Assembly (NCBI GenBank): GCA_011316305.1
Contig: SAUG01000014.1
Coordinates: 1 to 64,000 of the forward strand
Reading direction: 5' to 3'
From: Rusavskia elegans
Lineage: Eukaryota > Ascomycota > Lecanoromycetes > Teloschistales > Teloschistaceae
DNA: 64,000 nucleotides
Positions 9,240-21,153 of this stretch are shown in pieces. Every line of letters starts with the position of its first letter. Position 1 is the first letter of the stretch. The notes beneath the pieces are model-generated. The model saw only the letters and a list, made by a program, of their open reading frames with translations. It was not told the origin of the DNA and ran no database searches. Both the position numbers and the translations under genes were made by a program.

Positions 9240-12200
9240 TTAAATTTATTTTAATAAAAGACTGGAACTTATAGCTCGTAGCTGTACGGAATAAAGTAAC
9301 CGGCTAGCGCGTTTAGGAACTTATCGATCTATCTATTATTCTAAAACCTAAAAATCTTTCGAAACCTACTAAATTAATTTTATAATAAATACGAACCGGT
9401 ACTATAGAAGTAATAGCTAAAGTAAAGTTTAAATTTAAAGAAATAAAGCTAGATTATATCGATAAAAAAAAAGATTATATATAAAAAGCCGATATATTCG
9501 CTAAAATAAACGACTTTATTTAAAAAATAGTAGTAAATAATACCTTCGTCTTTATTAAATATAAAGAATTATATCTATAGAACCTTTTTTATATATTTAA
9601 ATTTAGGCTCGCTTTAACGGATTCCGCTAGATTAATAGAAGTCGAGCGTTCGTATAAATTACTTTCGGCGGGACCTATTAAAAATTAAAACTTCGAAATA
9701 TAATTCGATATATATATTTCGATATATATTTAAACTAAAAAAGTCGGCGTTATAGAAATTAAAGAATCTAAAAAGGTATATAAAGACTTTATTTTTACTA
9801 TTATAATTCTAGCGCCAGTTCTTGTTATAAATTATTTATTAAAACTCGATAATAAAGTAGACTACGAGAATAAATATTTTAAATTTATCGAAAGCTTCCG
9901 TAATTATATTAGGCTGAATAATATTAAGCCTACTATAGCTAACTTTGTATTCGTTGCCGCCGAAAGCGACTCTAAATTAAAAGGAAATAGAAACCTATTA
10001 TTCCGGAATAATAACGGTAAACCTTCGAAGTATATCTATAATTACGAATACTGGTTCGGCGATTACTATTATCTACGTTATTATTTTAGCTTTAAATATC
10101 TAAAAGTATTAGCGAATTAGAAGCTAAAAGATAATATAATAAAGAAAATACGCGAAGCTTTCGACGATAATATTATATAGAAAATAAAGGTTAAAAAAGT
10201 TATCGATCGTTTTATCTAGTACGAAAAATATCCTAGTAAAAAAAAGAAAGAAGCTTAGAATAAAGAAAAGGTATAGATAGAAATCTATACTATTATTAGC
10301 GGAAGCGTCGTCTTCGAGCCCTAAATATCTCTATAGTACGATATATCCTACGCGGTCTTTTAAAAAACCTTCGCCGTCGATTCCTACCTGCGAATATTAT
10401 AGATACTCGATAGCGGCTTAGTAATTAATATCTATAACGATTTAATAGTTTACCGCTTCGTTTAAAAAGAACCGTATCTTAATAATATATATATCGTCTT
10501 CGAGAAAGGCTGTATACCTATTATAGTCTATAGCCGGATAATAATCGAAGTTAACGTTCCTATAGGTAAGAAATTTATTATAATAACGAATATATACTAT
10601 ATTCCGGAATTTATAACTAATTCAGTCTCCGAAAACTATTAAAAAGATAAAGGTAATCTCTACCGCGATAGAAAATATCGCCGTATATAATAAGGAGGTT
10701 AAACGGCCTTTAACTATATAAAAGTCGGCGGGTATTACTTACTCGAAAATAATCGAGATAGAAAAGGCGATATAGCGCCTATAATATTCGTAACTATATC
10801 TATTAAATCCGGTACTATATACGAATAGTATTAACTTCTAGTTTACGCTGCTAATAATTCTATTTAATACCTTTTATAAATAGCTGAAGAGGTAAAGGTT
10901 ACTAATTTAACGAAGGTACTTTCTATAAATAAATACAAGATTTACGCTATTTTTAAAGCCTATTAGATTATTTCGCGTTTATTATATAAAGGAAAGGATT
11001 CCGATAAACCTTTTTTCCGTATTATATTCGATCTTATTTCTTTTATAATCGTTTTAAATAAAAACGAATAGATTTTATATATTATATACGCTAAAACGGA
11101 CTTCTACTTTATATTTACTTATCGCTATAAATCAGAGGCTGTTTAAGTAATTTATAAAGTAATTAAACTAATCGAAATTCGCTATAATAGTAAAATAGTA
11201 TTTCTAAAGTCGGATAGAGAAAGAATTTTCCTAGGAAAGGAATTTAATAACCTTCTACTCCAGCTAGATATTTCCTGGGAACCTTTATCGCTATCTACGT
11301 CTAAATAAAACAGTTATTCGAAACGCCTAGGCTATATTTTTATTATTAAGATATAAATAATATATAACGTAGCTGGTCTTCTCTATTATTTTTAGCTATA
11401 GATCTACTATATAGCTGGAATAATTATAAACTATACGCTAAAGAAGAAGTTCGCCTGGAAAATTTTATTCGAGACTGTTACCAGATCTCGTTTTTATTTA
11501 GGTTATTTACGTATATATAGCTATAGAGCCTACGCGTTTAATAAATATATTATACGAACAGAAAAGTTTCTTTTAAAGATTTATATTAGGTTCCTGATAG
11601 GATACGATAGCTTTAATATCTATAATATCTGGATTTCTAGCTAGCGGAAGGTTATACGAAGCCGTAATATTATATTTAACGAAGATTCGTTCTATTCCCC
11701 GAAAAAAGTCGATATAGTTTAGCTTTAAACGGAGCTATTTTTCTATAATACGTTTAATATTCTCTATATAGACCTGCCTATATATAACGAGTATTCTAAG
11801 TTTAGCGATAGTAATAAAAATAAAAATATCGTTATTTAAAAACCTGCAGAGGCGTTAAATAATAATAAAAAAAAAGAAAAGGAGTATTTATTTCTATCTT
11901 TTCTAAACCCTTTAACTTTAGGAAATAATAATAACTATTACCTAGACGATATATTCTAATATAATAATATCCAGGATACTTTCGAGTAAATTCCTCTACT
12001 ATAGAAAAAATCGAGGCCGCGTAAAGAAGTTTAAAAAGAAAATATTATCGCTAATAATATACCTCGTATTCGAAAGAAATCGGAAAGAATTTAAACGTAC
12101 GTAACGTAGCTAATATTAATAGATAATATTTTATAGGTATTTTATATAGCCTTCGCAGCTTACTAGGTAGCTCGAGCGCTATACGAAGATAATTCCCCGC

Positions 12201-13727
12201 TAGATCTACCGCTATATAAGCTAATTTCTATTAACGTACGCTATTATCGCGATTAGCTTCTATCGGAACCTAAATACTGGAATAATATATTTAAGTACCC
12301 GCTAAAGAAAAGCTTTATAGAAGCGGTATAAATCGAAATTAAAGTGCTTTAGAATAAAGGAACCTAAAAAGAAGTAGCCGGTAATAAAATCTATAAAAAT
12401 AATAGTATTACTATTTCTACTACCTAGGTTTTTAAATATAAATTTAATAACTAGAGATATCTATTTAAATTTAAAGCTCGCCTATATACTAGAAAAAATC
12501 TTTAAAATACTAAAGTAAATATATACGCTGCTATACTGGCTATATATATTTTCCGAGCCTTTATAGCTATTATTACCTACTTTAACTATAAGACTCGGCA
12601 GTATAACGCTGTTAACGTATTCGCTAACAGCGATATTAACAAGCCTACCTATATTAAACTTCTATAGAATTAGAAAGGATCGAAAATAGTTTTACTACTA
12701 CTTCTATAAATACTATACGGGCTGAAGCAATTTCTAGCGCTTTGGTTTCGCTATTTATTATCTATATTAAACGATCTAGGATTTTAGGCGGTTTTTAATA
12801 CCGAATACCTTTTTATCTATAAATATATACTTCTATTCTTATTCGTTAACGATATCGCCGTTATTTTCGAAGCTAGAAATATTAAATATATAGAGAAATT
12901 CTAGGCTAAACTATTTAAAAAATACGATATAAAATTTCTAGATAAAATTATATAGTTTCTAAGTATTCGGATAATACGCGAAAGGGAACTATATAAATTA
13001 TTTCTATACTAGGATTTATATATCGATAAAATTACGAAAAAGTATTATATTAATCTTTTTACGAAAAGCTCTAGAATTCCGCTAGTAAGTACTAAAATCC
13101 TTACGAAAAATACTAATTAAACTATACTGCAGCAAATTCTTATATACTAATAGCTCGTCGGTTTAATATAATTCGCGGCTACTATAAGCCGCGCTAATAT
13201 TAGTTTCGCCTTTTTTAAACTTTTAGAATTTTTTACGAATCTTTCTAAACGTTATTATATAGCTGCCGTTCGAGTTCTATAATATCTAGGGTATTTAAAG
13301 TTCCTTTTAATTATCTATAATACCTCTATAGTAGATCTAAATAGAATATTTATCGGTTTATCGGATATATCTTTCGCAGATAATCCTAATACTTGCTATA
13401 GCTTTTAAAGCTATTACTTTAAACTATTTAACGATATTATCGATTAGAAAGCCTCTAAATAAAAGATAGTTATAATAAATTTAATAGAAGCCGAGCTACT
13501 TAGTACTATAATAATAGAAAAAGAGTTTATATAGTAGAATAGATTCTTTAAGGAAATCGCTATAGATCCAGGCTATAAATCTTTTATCGAAGTCGATAAT
13601 ATATAGATTATACGAATCCTCTAGAATATTAATTTATAGTTTATATCTAAGTTTCGCTATATAGATATTTATTATTATTAGCTCCGCTAAAAGATTTATA
13701 ACGGAAACGTTTTAATTAAATATATAG
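9240..13727 (+). pseudogene. Copia gag-pol remnant, 5' part
   Basis: The frame is interrupted by many TAG/TAA codons made by RIP, but the domains can be read through. A Gag region begins near 9.25 kb. A knuckle-like stretch at 10018-10078 has Tyr where Cys is expected (YIYNYEYWFGDYYYL). The protease LDSG is at about 10405-10416. The integrase core (DLISF..., FLKSDRER) is at about 11.03-11.33 kb. RT (ARLYTRKNLQ, VFANSDI) is at about 12.4-13.1 kb, with the active site FVND at 12842-12853 where YVDD is canonical. RNase H (ADNPNTCYS, EAELL) runs from about 13.37 kb and is cut at 13727 by the Gypsy insertion. Confidence 0.88.
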
Positions 13728-13732
13728 TCTCC
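13728..13732. repeat. Target-site duplication TCTCC, left of Gypsy
   Basis: TCTCC here pairs with CCTCC at 20299-20303. The single difference is C to T, the change RIP makes, so this is most simply a mutated 5-bp duplication. Confidence 0.8.
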
Positions 13733-14164
13733 TATTATAAGCACGCACGGCGTGACTTCGGAAACGCGGTAGTATTCAGTATAATACTAGAACTTTTTAT
13801 CACGTCTAGACAGGCAGGACGGACTTGGTATTATTATCTCAGTTATTTTAGTAAATAAAGTATCTAAAGAAAGATATTTTAGTTATCTTAATAAATAAAG
13901 TATTTAAAAAAGAGTATTTTAGTTATTTTAGTAAATAAGGTATCTAAAAAAAGAAGGATCTTATTATCTATATAGATTTCGAACTCGACGCCTTTATAGC
14001 TCGTATTTAATTTATTAGTTATTACTATATACTATTCTAGTAATTAGACTAATTTATTTTTATATTAATCTAAAGTAATTATCCGTTATATCTCCGTATA
14101 TAGATATACTAATAAATTTAACTAACCTTTAGAGATACCAGGCCTCCTAGATAATTCTATAATA
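13733..14164 (+). repeat. Gypsy 5' LTR
   Basis: The 432-bp LTR starts TATTATAAGC (TGTTATA before RIP) and ends TATAATA (TATAACA before RIP), giving a short terminal inverted repeat. It aligns to the 3' copy without length change; differences are almost all C/T or G/A. Confidence 0.9.
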
Positions 14165-14249
14165 TTTTAAATACCTTTAGGATATCTGTCGCAGGTTAAC
14201 GTTAAACCTCTACTCTAAGTAATTCCAGCTCTATAGTAAAGACGCCTAT

Positions 14250-17200
14250 ATCTAAAGGTAAAGAGGTTTAGATAAAAGACAATAGTAGTAATAAAGAAAT
14301 TAGTACTTCTACTACTTAACCCCGCTTATATAGTATTAAAGTTAATAAACCTAACGAGTACTATAGAGATTATAATAAATTAGAAGACTGGCTTATATAA
14401 ATAGAAGTATATTTTGTATTCTATTCTATACCCGAAAAAAGGAAGACTTTCTTTACCGTATTATATCTTCGAAGACGAGCCTAGTACTAGATAAAACCTA
14501 TCCTTCGATAATATATAGACGACGATAAAGATAATAATAATATCTTCGTATAATTTATAAAATTCAAGAAAGCTATTTAAAAGGTTTTCGGAATTTCTAA
14601 CGAAATTTTAACTATTAAATAACTTATTTAGAATCTTTAGTAGAAAACTATAGTATCGGAATACGCTATAAGGTTTAAAAAATAGTTACTACTAATAAAA
14701 TAGAATAACGATACCTTATATATAATATACCGACGAGGATTTAAAGAAAAAATAAAGGACGAATTTATACGCGATAGTTAAATATACGAAATATTAGATA
14801 ATCTAATCGAGATATCTATTAACTTCGATAATAAACTATATAAAAAAGATATAGAAAAACGCTATAATAGAGGACCACGAAGTAACGCGGGATATTATTC
14901 TAGGAAACTATATAGAGGACAGCTACTAAATAAAAGGACCGGAGATAGCTACTACAGACCTATATCTATAGAACTAGATTCGATATAATAGCGACGTAAA
15001 GAAAAGAACCCTAGGGGTAGTAAAGGGAATAAAAATTCTAAGACGTACTATAACTATAGTAAACCAGGCTATTTCGCGAGAAAATATCGATTAAATAAGG
15101 TATAGTAACGACAGCTTAACGCTACGTTAAAGAAAGAGGACTGGCAGGAAATAATTTTAGAGGACGACGACAGCAGCTCTGAACCCCAGGAAGCTAGCTC
15201 GGACGAAGAATTCACGTTCGTAGAAAACGATAAAGTACTGCGGGAAGCTACGATAAGCAACGCTTCTCTAAAAATATCAACAGAGCCTATTTTAAAAGAA
15301 ATACAACTTACCGTTATAGATAAACTAAGAACTCCTTACCCGGAAATAATATACGATAGAAAACTAATAAAAAAAGGATTTATAATAATCTATAAAAGAT
15401 TTAAAAATATTTATAAAATATATATCAATAACGAATATCTCTAGAACGACTAGTAGAATCAAGAAGTAAGTAATATTATCGATATATTAGAAAAAAAAAT
15501 AGGAAGTAACGCCTCTAAAGATAAAGTTATTTCTAAACCGATATTATAACGTAAAAAGGTAATAATAGAAAATTAATACGTACTATTTAATTAGACCGCC
15601 TGCTATAATAATAACTATATAGTCTATAAATTAGAAAAATAAAAAGCCGGTTAATATCTATTAGAACCACGCCGAAAGGCTTTTATAATATCTATTAAGA
15701 TCGGAAGTTATAATATTTATAACTATTCCGGATATATTATATATAGCAGATATAAATACTAGAAAAAATAGTAAAAAAGAAATAGAATTCTTAATTAGAA
15801 TCTCTATAGATATATTTTACAAGTAAAATATAAAGAATAGAAATACGAAAATATTAAAAATATTTTAGAAAAAGATAAAATCTCGTAGTAATAGATATAC
15901 TATAAATATATAACCTTACAGCCCGGAAAGAATAACTAAATTTAGCTAGCTATATATATATACTCGAGATTAAAATAATTATCGATACTAATAACGGACT
16001 ATAGAAGATTAAAGTATTTATTAATTTAGGCGTAACCGGAAATTTTATATTAAAGGATTTAGTTAAAAGGAAAAGATTTTCTTAAACTAAAAAAAAAGAC
16101 CTATATAATTTAATAGTTATTAATAAAAGTAAAATACTAAACGGAGACGGAAAGATTATAGAAAAAACGATACCGCTCTAGATAATAATTAACTAGTATT
16201 AAAAAGAACTCCAGTTCGATATTATTCGGATAACTAGCTATAATATTATATTTAGAATATTTTAGTTAAAAGATTATAATCTAGTAATAGACTAGAAAAA
16301 AAGAATATTTAGCTTTAAGCGATATTTCTATATAGAAAATATCTAGCCTATACCGAGATAGTATTTCCGGGCAGATAAAAAATAGAATATGAAGCGCGAA
16401 CTCGTAACTTTAAAAAAAAATAACTAAAAACTATTTAGATCTGATTTATTAAATACTAGCAGAAGTTAGCTAGATTAGTAAAATAGAGGTAAAAAGAATA
16501 ATTACGAACCTTTTAAAAACCCTATACTATCTAATAAGATATTAAAGGAAAATCTACTAGAAAAGATTCTAGGTAAATATAAAAACTAGATAAATTTATT
16601 TTAAAAAGAAATAACGATAAAAATACTATCTAAATATTAAATATAGAATTATAAAATTAAATTTAAACCAGGTAAATAATCTACGTTTAGACCTATCTAT
16701 CTATTATCTATAATAGAGCTCGAAATACTCTATAATTATCTAGACGAAAATATAAAAAAGAGATTTATTAGAAAATTTTAATTACTAGTAGGATATCCGA
16801 TCCTTTTTATATCTAAAAAAGACGGAATATTCCGTTTATATATCGATTACCGGAAGCTAAATAATATTATAATTAAGAACCGATATCTACTACTAAATAT
16901 TAGTAAATTTTAGAATAGATTTTCTAGAATAAAATATTTTACTAAATTCGATCTTCGAGGAATATATAACTTTATATAGATAAAAGCCGGAAAAAAATAG
17001 AAGATAACTTTCTAAATACGGTATAGTTATTATAAATATATAGTTATACTATTCGGATTTATAAACGCCCCGGTAATCTATTAGAATATAATTAATAATA
17101 TATTTAGAAAATATCTAGATATATTTATTATCGCTTACTTTAATAATATTTTAGTTTTTTCTAAAATATTTAAAGAATATATATAATATATTAGTTAAGT

Positions 17201-19330
17201 TTTTAAATATCTAAAAAGGAAAGACTTACGTTTTAAACCAGAAAAGTACGAATTCTATAAAAAAGAAATCGATTTTCTAGGATTTATCGTAGAGAGAAAC
17301 AGGCTACGTATCGATTCTAGTAAACTAAAAGCTATTATAGAATAGAAGATACCAGTAAATATTAAAGAAGTCTAAAATTTCTTCGGATTTATAAACTATA
17401 ACCGAAAATTTATAAAAAACTATTTTAAAAAGGCTCTAGCTCTTATAGTTTTAATAAAAGAAACTAACGAATAGAAATAGAAAGAAAGGAAATAATAAAC
17501 TTTCGAAAATTTTAAAAAAGAATATATTAAAGACCTAGTTCTTAAAATATTCGATTTAACGAAACTATTATAAATAGAAACAGATTCGTTAGATCTAGCT
17601 ATAGATATATATCTTCTATAATAATACGATAGTAAATAGTACCTAATAGTATATATATCTAGAAAGTTATCGCCAGTAGAATAGAACTATAATATCTATA
17701 ATAAAGAACTACTAGCTATAGTAGCTATACTAAAGTAATAGAAAGTATACGCCGAAGAATTACCAGAATTAACCATCTTTATAGACTATAAAAACCTATT
17801 ATATTTTATAATAATAAAAAAACTTAATAGAAAATAAATACGATAGTCTAAACTCTTCGGTTAATATAAATTTAAGATATACTATATTCTAGATAAAGAA
17901 AATAAAAAAGTAAATATTCTAAATCGAAGAAGTAATTATATAAAAATAAAAGAGGTTTTTAATAATAGTATCCTTAAAGTTAATAAAGATAGATTACTAT
18001 CAGTAAATCAATATAAGCTAAATATAACGCTGCGTATATTAAAAAATAACTAGAAGTAATTTCCTATCGAGAAAAAAAAACTCTATATATTAGACGATAA
18101 AATCGACGAATATATTAAAAAATACTATAATAGAATACTATAAAGGTATTTAAATATAATAAAGATAATATAACTTTTATAATAATATTACTAGTTTTCT
18201 AATATAAGGTAACGTATCGAGATATATATTAAAAAGTATTTTAGTTATTAGTAAAATAAATATAATATATATACTCGTTATAGAAAGATTTAGTATTAGA
18301 ACCTACCGGATTCGCTATAGAAGGAAGTTATATTAGATTTTATTATTAAGCTTCCAAAATTAAAAGATCCGATAACGAATATAAAATATTATTTAATATT
18401 TAATATAGTCGATAGACTTACGAAATATATTTATATAATTCTATTATAAAAGGATTTTACGGCGGAATAGCTTAGATTTATTATCCTAGATCGATTATTT
18501 CGATACTACGGACTACCAGAAATATTAATAAATAATAGAAATAAATTCTTTATTTTAAACTATTAGAAAACCCTTATCTTTCTATTTAGTATTAAACTAA
18601 AAATATTAATAGCTTTCTATCCGATAATAGATAGATAGATAGAATATACTAATTAGACGCTTAAGTAATATCTAAAGTACTATATTAATAACGTTTAAAA
18701 TAATTAGATTTCGCTTTTACTAATAATATAATTAGTATTTAATATAAAAGAATCAAGTACTACTAAAAAGATACTATTCTATACTAATTATAGAAAGATA
18801 CCGAATTTATTTAGATAACCGCTACTATATAAATTAGCGGAATTAGTAATTTAAAAAGTCGATATTTAGAAAAAGATCTATAAAAATATCCTAAAGATAT
18901 AGAAATATTTAAATAACTATTAAAATAAGAAACGAAAAATAGTACTTTAGTTAAAGAAAGGAGATAAGGTATACCTTTTTATAAAAAATTTAAAAATAAA
19001 AATACTAAATAAAAAGTTAGACTATATTAAAGTCGGACTATTTTTAATTAAATAGATTAAAAGATTTTAGAATTTCGAATTTAATCTATTTAAAGATACT
19101 AAAGTATATCCGGTATTCTATATATTTCTTTTAGAACCAGCCGACTCCGGAACGCTGTTATAACAGACGTTTAACTTCGAGATATAAGAGAAAGATACCT
19201 TTATAATCGAAAAAATTCTAAAATAGAAAGATTAGAACTATTTAATTAAATAGAAAGGTTATTCTACTTTAAAAAATATTTAGGAATCTAAAGAATATTT
19301 AGTAAACTACTAGAAGGCTCTATAGCAGTT
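14250..19330 (+). pseudogene. Gypsy gag-pol remnant with chromodomain
   Basis: Reading through RIP stops: Gag from about 14.3 kb; a CCHC knuckle at 15046-15093 with Cys changed to Tyr or Ser (YYNYSKPGYFARKY); RT at about 16.7-17.3 kb (IPVLFVSKKDG..., active site YFNN at 17136-17147 instead of YxDD); RNase H near 17.6 kb; integrase zinc region at about 18.1-18.3 kb and core with DRLTKY near 18.41 kb and NNRNKF near 18.53 kb; chromodomain at about 19.19-19.32 kb (IIEKIL...NYLIK.KGYS). The C-terminal chromodomain puts it with the chromoviruses, which use it to choose heterochromatic targets. Confidence 0.88.
15100..15310 (+). other. RIP-spared patch inside Gypsy gag-pol
   Basis: Within a block where CA and TG are nearly absent, this stretch keeps many of both (for example CAGCAGC, CTGAACCCCAGG, TTCACG) and reads as one open acidic segment including EDWQEIILEDDDSSSEP. 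It lies directly after the zinc knuckle. RIP needs a repeated partner, so this part may have been too diverged or unique when RIP acted. Confidence 0.7.
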
Positions 19331-19866
19331 CTATTAAAAGGAACCAAAAAAGTTATCGACTAGCTAGACTCGCTAAAGAGAATAATCTATTTAGAAACTA
19401 CGTCGATAAAAAGATTAAAGTCTATAGAAGAAAACGGATCCGCGATACCGTCTTTATATTCTAATACCTTAAGATTTTATAGCTTGCCGTCTACTATAAT
19501 ACGCTGCTCTTCTTTAATATAATTTAACTAATAAAATAAATACTATTACTTCGTATACGCTTTATATAACTCTTTTTTTAATTTTTTATACTTTTCTTTA
19601 AGACGATACTAGCGCGTAGTATCTAACGGAATAAGGTTATAGAAATAGGTTTATATAATATATTTAATATATTTCTCGAAACCTTCGCCGATATAATATA
19701 GTTTTTCTAACTAGAAATAGTTCCGATAAAAACGTATAGCTAATATACTAATATCTAGTAATATAATTTTATCGTAATATTCTTTAGTTAATAGCTTTTT
19801 CCTTTTATCTATAAAAAAGAAAGGATAATAGTTTTTTAGAATAAAAAATCTAAAAAGAGGACCTAG
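19331..19866. other. Gypsy 3' untranslated part
   Basis: AT-rich sequence between the chromodomain and the 3' LTR. No domain can be read on either strand. It ends with a purine-rich tract suitable as plus-strand primer. Confidence 0.6.
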
Positions 19867-20298
19867 TATTATAAATATATACAGCGTAATTTCGGAAACG
19901 CGGTAGTATTTAATATAATACTAGAACTTCTTATTATATCTAGATAGGCAGGATAGACTTGGTATTATTATTTTAGTTATTTTAGTAAATAAAGTATCTA
20001 AAGAAAGATATTTTAGTTATCTTAGTAAGTAAAGTATTTAAGGAAAGGTATTTTAGTTATTTTAGTAAGTAAAGTATTTAAAAAAAGGAAGATCTTATTA
20101 TCTATATAGATTTCGAACTCGATACTTTTATAGTTCGTATTTAATTTATTAGTTATCGCTATATACTATTCTAGTAATTAGACTAATTTATTCTTATATT
20201 AATTTAAAGTAATTATCCGTTATACTTCCGTTTACAGATATACTAATAAGTCTAACCAATTCTTGGAAATACCAGGCCTTCCAGGTAGTTCTATAATA
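19867..20298 (+). repeat. Gypsy 3' LTR
   Basis: 432 bp, the same length as the 5' LTR, with the same RIP-altered ends (TATTATA...TATAATA). It is followed by the CCTCC target duplication and the continuation of the Copia RNase H frame. Confidence 0.9.
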
Positions 20299-20303
20299 CC
20301 TCC
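20299..20303. repeat. Target-site duplication CCTCC, right of Gypsy
   Basis: Right-hand copy of the Gypsy 5-bp duplication; it differs from TCTCC at 13728-13732 by one RIP-type transition. Confidence 0.8.
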
Positions 20304-20440
20304 GCAGCTATTTTAGTAGATAGCCTTATAAAAACTCTTCCAGTATAATATTATAAGGAGCTTATTAAACTTCTAGAGCTCCAAAATATAGAATTAAACG
20401 AGGCTCTTTATAATAATACCGCCGCTACCGCCGTTAATAT
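20304..20440 (+). pseudogene. Copia RNase H, 3' part after the Gypsy insertion
   Basis: The frame resumes with AAILVDSLIKTLP and then YYKELIKLLELQ, matching the usual end of fungal Copia polyproteins (A..AD.LTKALP..). This short piece shows that the Gypsy sits inside the RNase H coding region and not beside the element. Confidence 0.8.
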
Positions 20441-20543
20441 TCTGGATCTATCTGGACCTATAGATCCGGATAGATCCAGTTAAAAATCCTTTTATACTAT
20501 CTTTAAAATTATATACTGCTCTAATATCTAGTAAATATAACTA

Positions 20544-20684
20544 GGCGGGATAGTATAGTAGTTAATATAAATATAGCAGAGATCCTATAATAGTAGAACT
20601 ATTACGACGGCGTTTACTATTACTACAGCTCTAGTATTATAGGTTTATATTTATTAAACCCCGGTTCGAATCCGGGTTCCGCTA
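20544..20684 (+). other. tRNA-like Pol III unit inside Copia 3' region
   Basis: The sequence has an exact A box (TAGTATAGTAG at 20551-20561, consensus TRGYNNARNNG) and an exact B box (GGTTCGAATCC at 20663-20673). A seven-pair acceptor-like stem can form between GGCGGGA (20544) and TTCCGCT (20677), with G-U pairs. A T-arm stem CCCGG/CCGGG encloses TTCGAAT, and a T-run terminator follows at about 20700. The boxes are about 100 nt apart, far more than in a plain tRNA, and I cannot find a convincing anticodon stem. It could be a tRNA gene with a long intron, a tRNA-headed SINE or a decayed tRNA captured by the retrotransposon. Confidence 0.45.
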
Positions 20685-20905
20685 ATTTCCTTTTACTCTT
20701 TTTATATATTAAATTCTAGCTATTTTAGTTTAATATTCAGTTTATAATTTAATCTAAAATTTAAACTTTTTAATTTCGACTTTTATTACCTATAATACGG
20801 TTATTTCTATACTAATTTAAGAGGAAAATATACGCGGTAATACTATTAATAAAAGTTATATAGGATTAAAGCTTATCGGCGCTCGCTATCGATCCTAAAG
20901 GGATA

Positions 20906-21148
20906 TAAAGACCTGCGAATATAGTATTTATAGTCGATACGGAAATAACTCCGGGATATACGATAGAAAACGGACCTCTAAGGTTACGTATACTTCCTAT
21001 TATAGCTAGCGTTGCCTATTTAGGCCTAGTATTTACTTATTACGCGCACTATTTAGCTACTTATAGATTTCCTCTTCTCCTGCTTCCCAGAATATATAAT
21101 ACACACTCATTTTTCATGCAAATTCTCACTCCTGCACTGGAGCTCACA
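20906..21148 (+). repeat. Copia 3' LTR
   Basis: This is a 243-bp copy of 8659-8901. Here the inner (left) part is RIP-mutated (TAAAGACCTGCGAATATAG) and the outer (right) part keeps the original sequence, ending GGAGCTCACA. The mutation gradient is the mirror image of that in the 5' LTR. Confidence 0.9.
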
Positions 21149-21153
21149 CCACA
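21149..21153. repeat. Target-site duplication CCACA, right of Copia
   Basis: Exact match to 8654-8658, directly after the 3' LTR. Confidence 0.88.

Larger units (their letters stand above)
13733..20298 (+). mobile_element. Ty3/Gypsy chromovirus nested in the Copia, RIP-mutated
   Basis: This 6.57-kb element has 432-bp LTRs at both ends, 5-bp target duplications, a purine-rich tract (AAAAAGAGGACCTAG) directly before the 3' LTR, and gag-protease-RT-RNase H-integrase-chromodomain order. The host frame resumes on the other side: Copia RNase H reads KYIVS before and AAILVDSLIKTLP after, so the insertion split a single gene. All coding parts carry RIP stops. A patch at about 15.10-15.31 kb escaped RIP. 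Confidence 0.92.
8659..21148 (+). mobile_element. Ty1/Copia LTR retrotransposon, RIP-mutated, with nested Gypsy
   Basis: This is a complete Copia-type element of about 5.9 kb, enlarged to 12.5 kb by a Gypsy insertion at 13733-20298. Support: paired 243-bp LTRs with TG...CA ends, exact CCACA duplications outside, a purine-rich stretch (TAAAGGGATA) just before the 3' LTR, and gag-protease-integrase-RT-RNase H order, the Copia order. Almost every CpA/TpG in the interior is converted to TpA, leaving many stop codons, so the element is dead. The coding order reads left to right on the plus strand. Confidence 0.92.

Noticed and set aside
15069..15260. 63-codon minus-strand frame
   Set aside because: Antisense of the RIP-spared patch in the Gypsy gag-pol; no own signal or domain.
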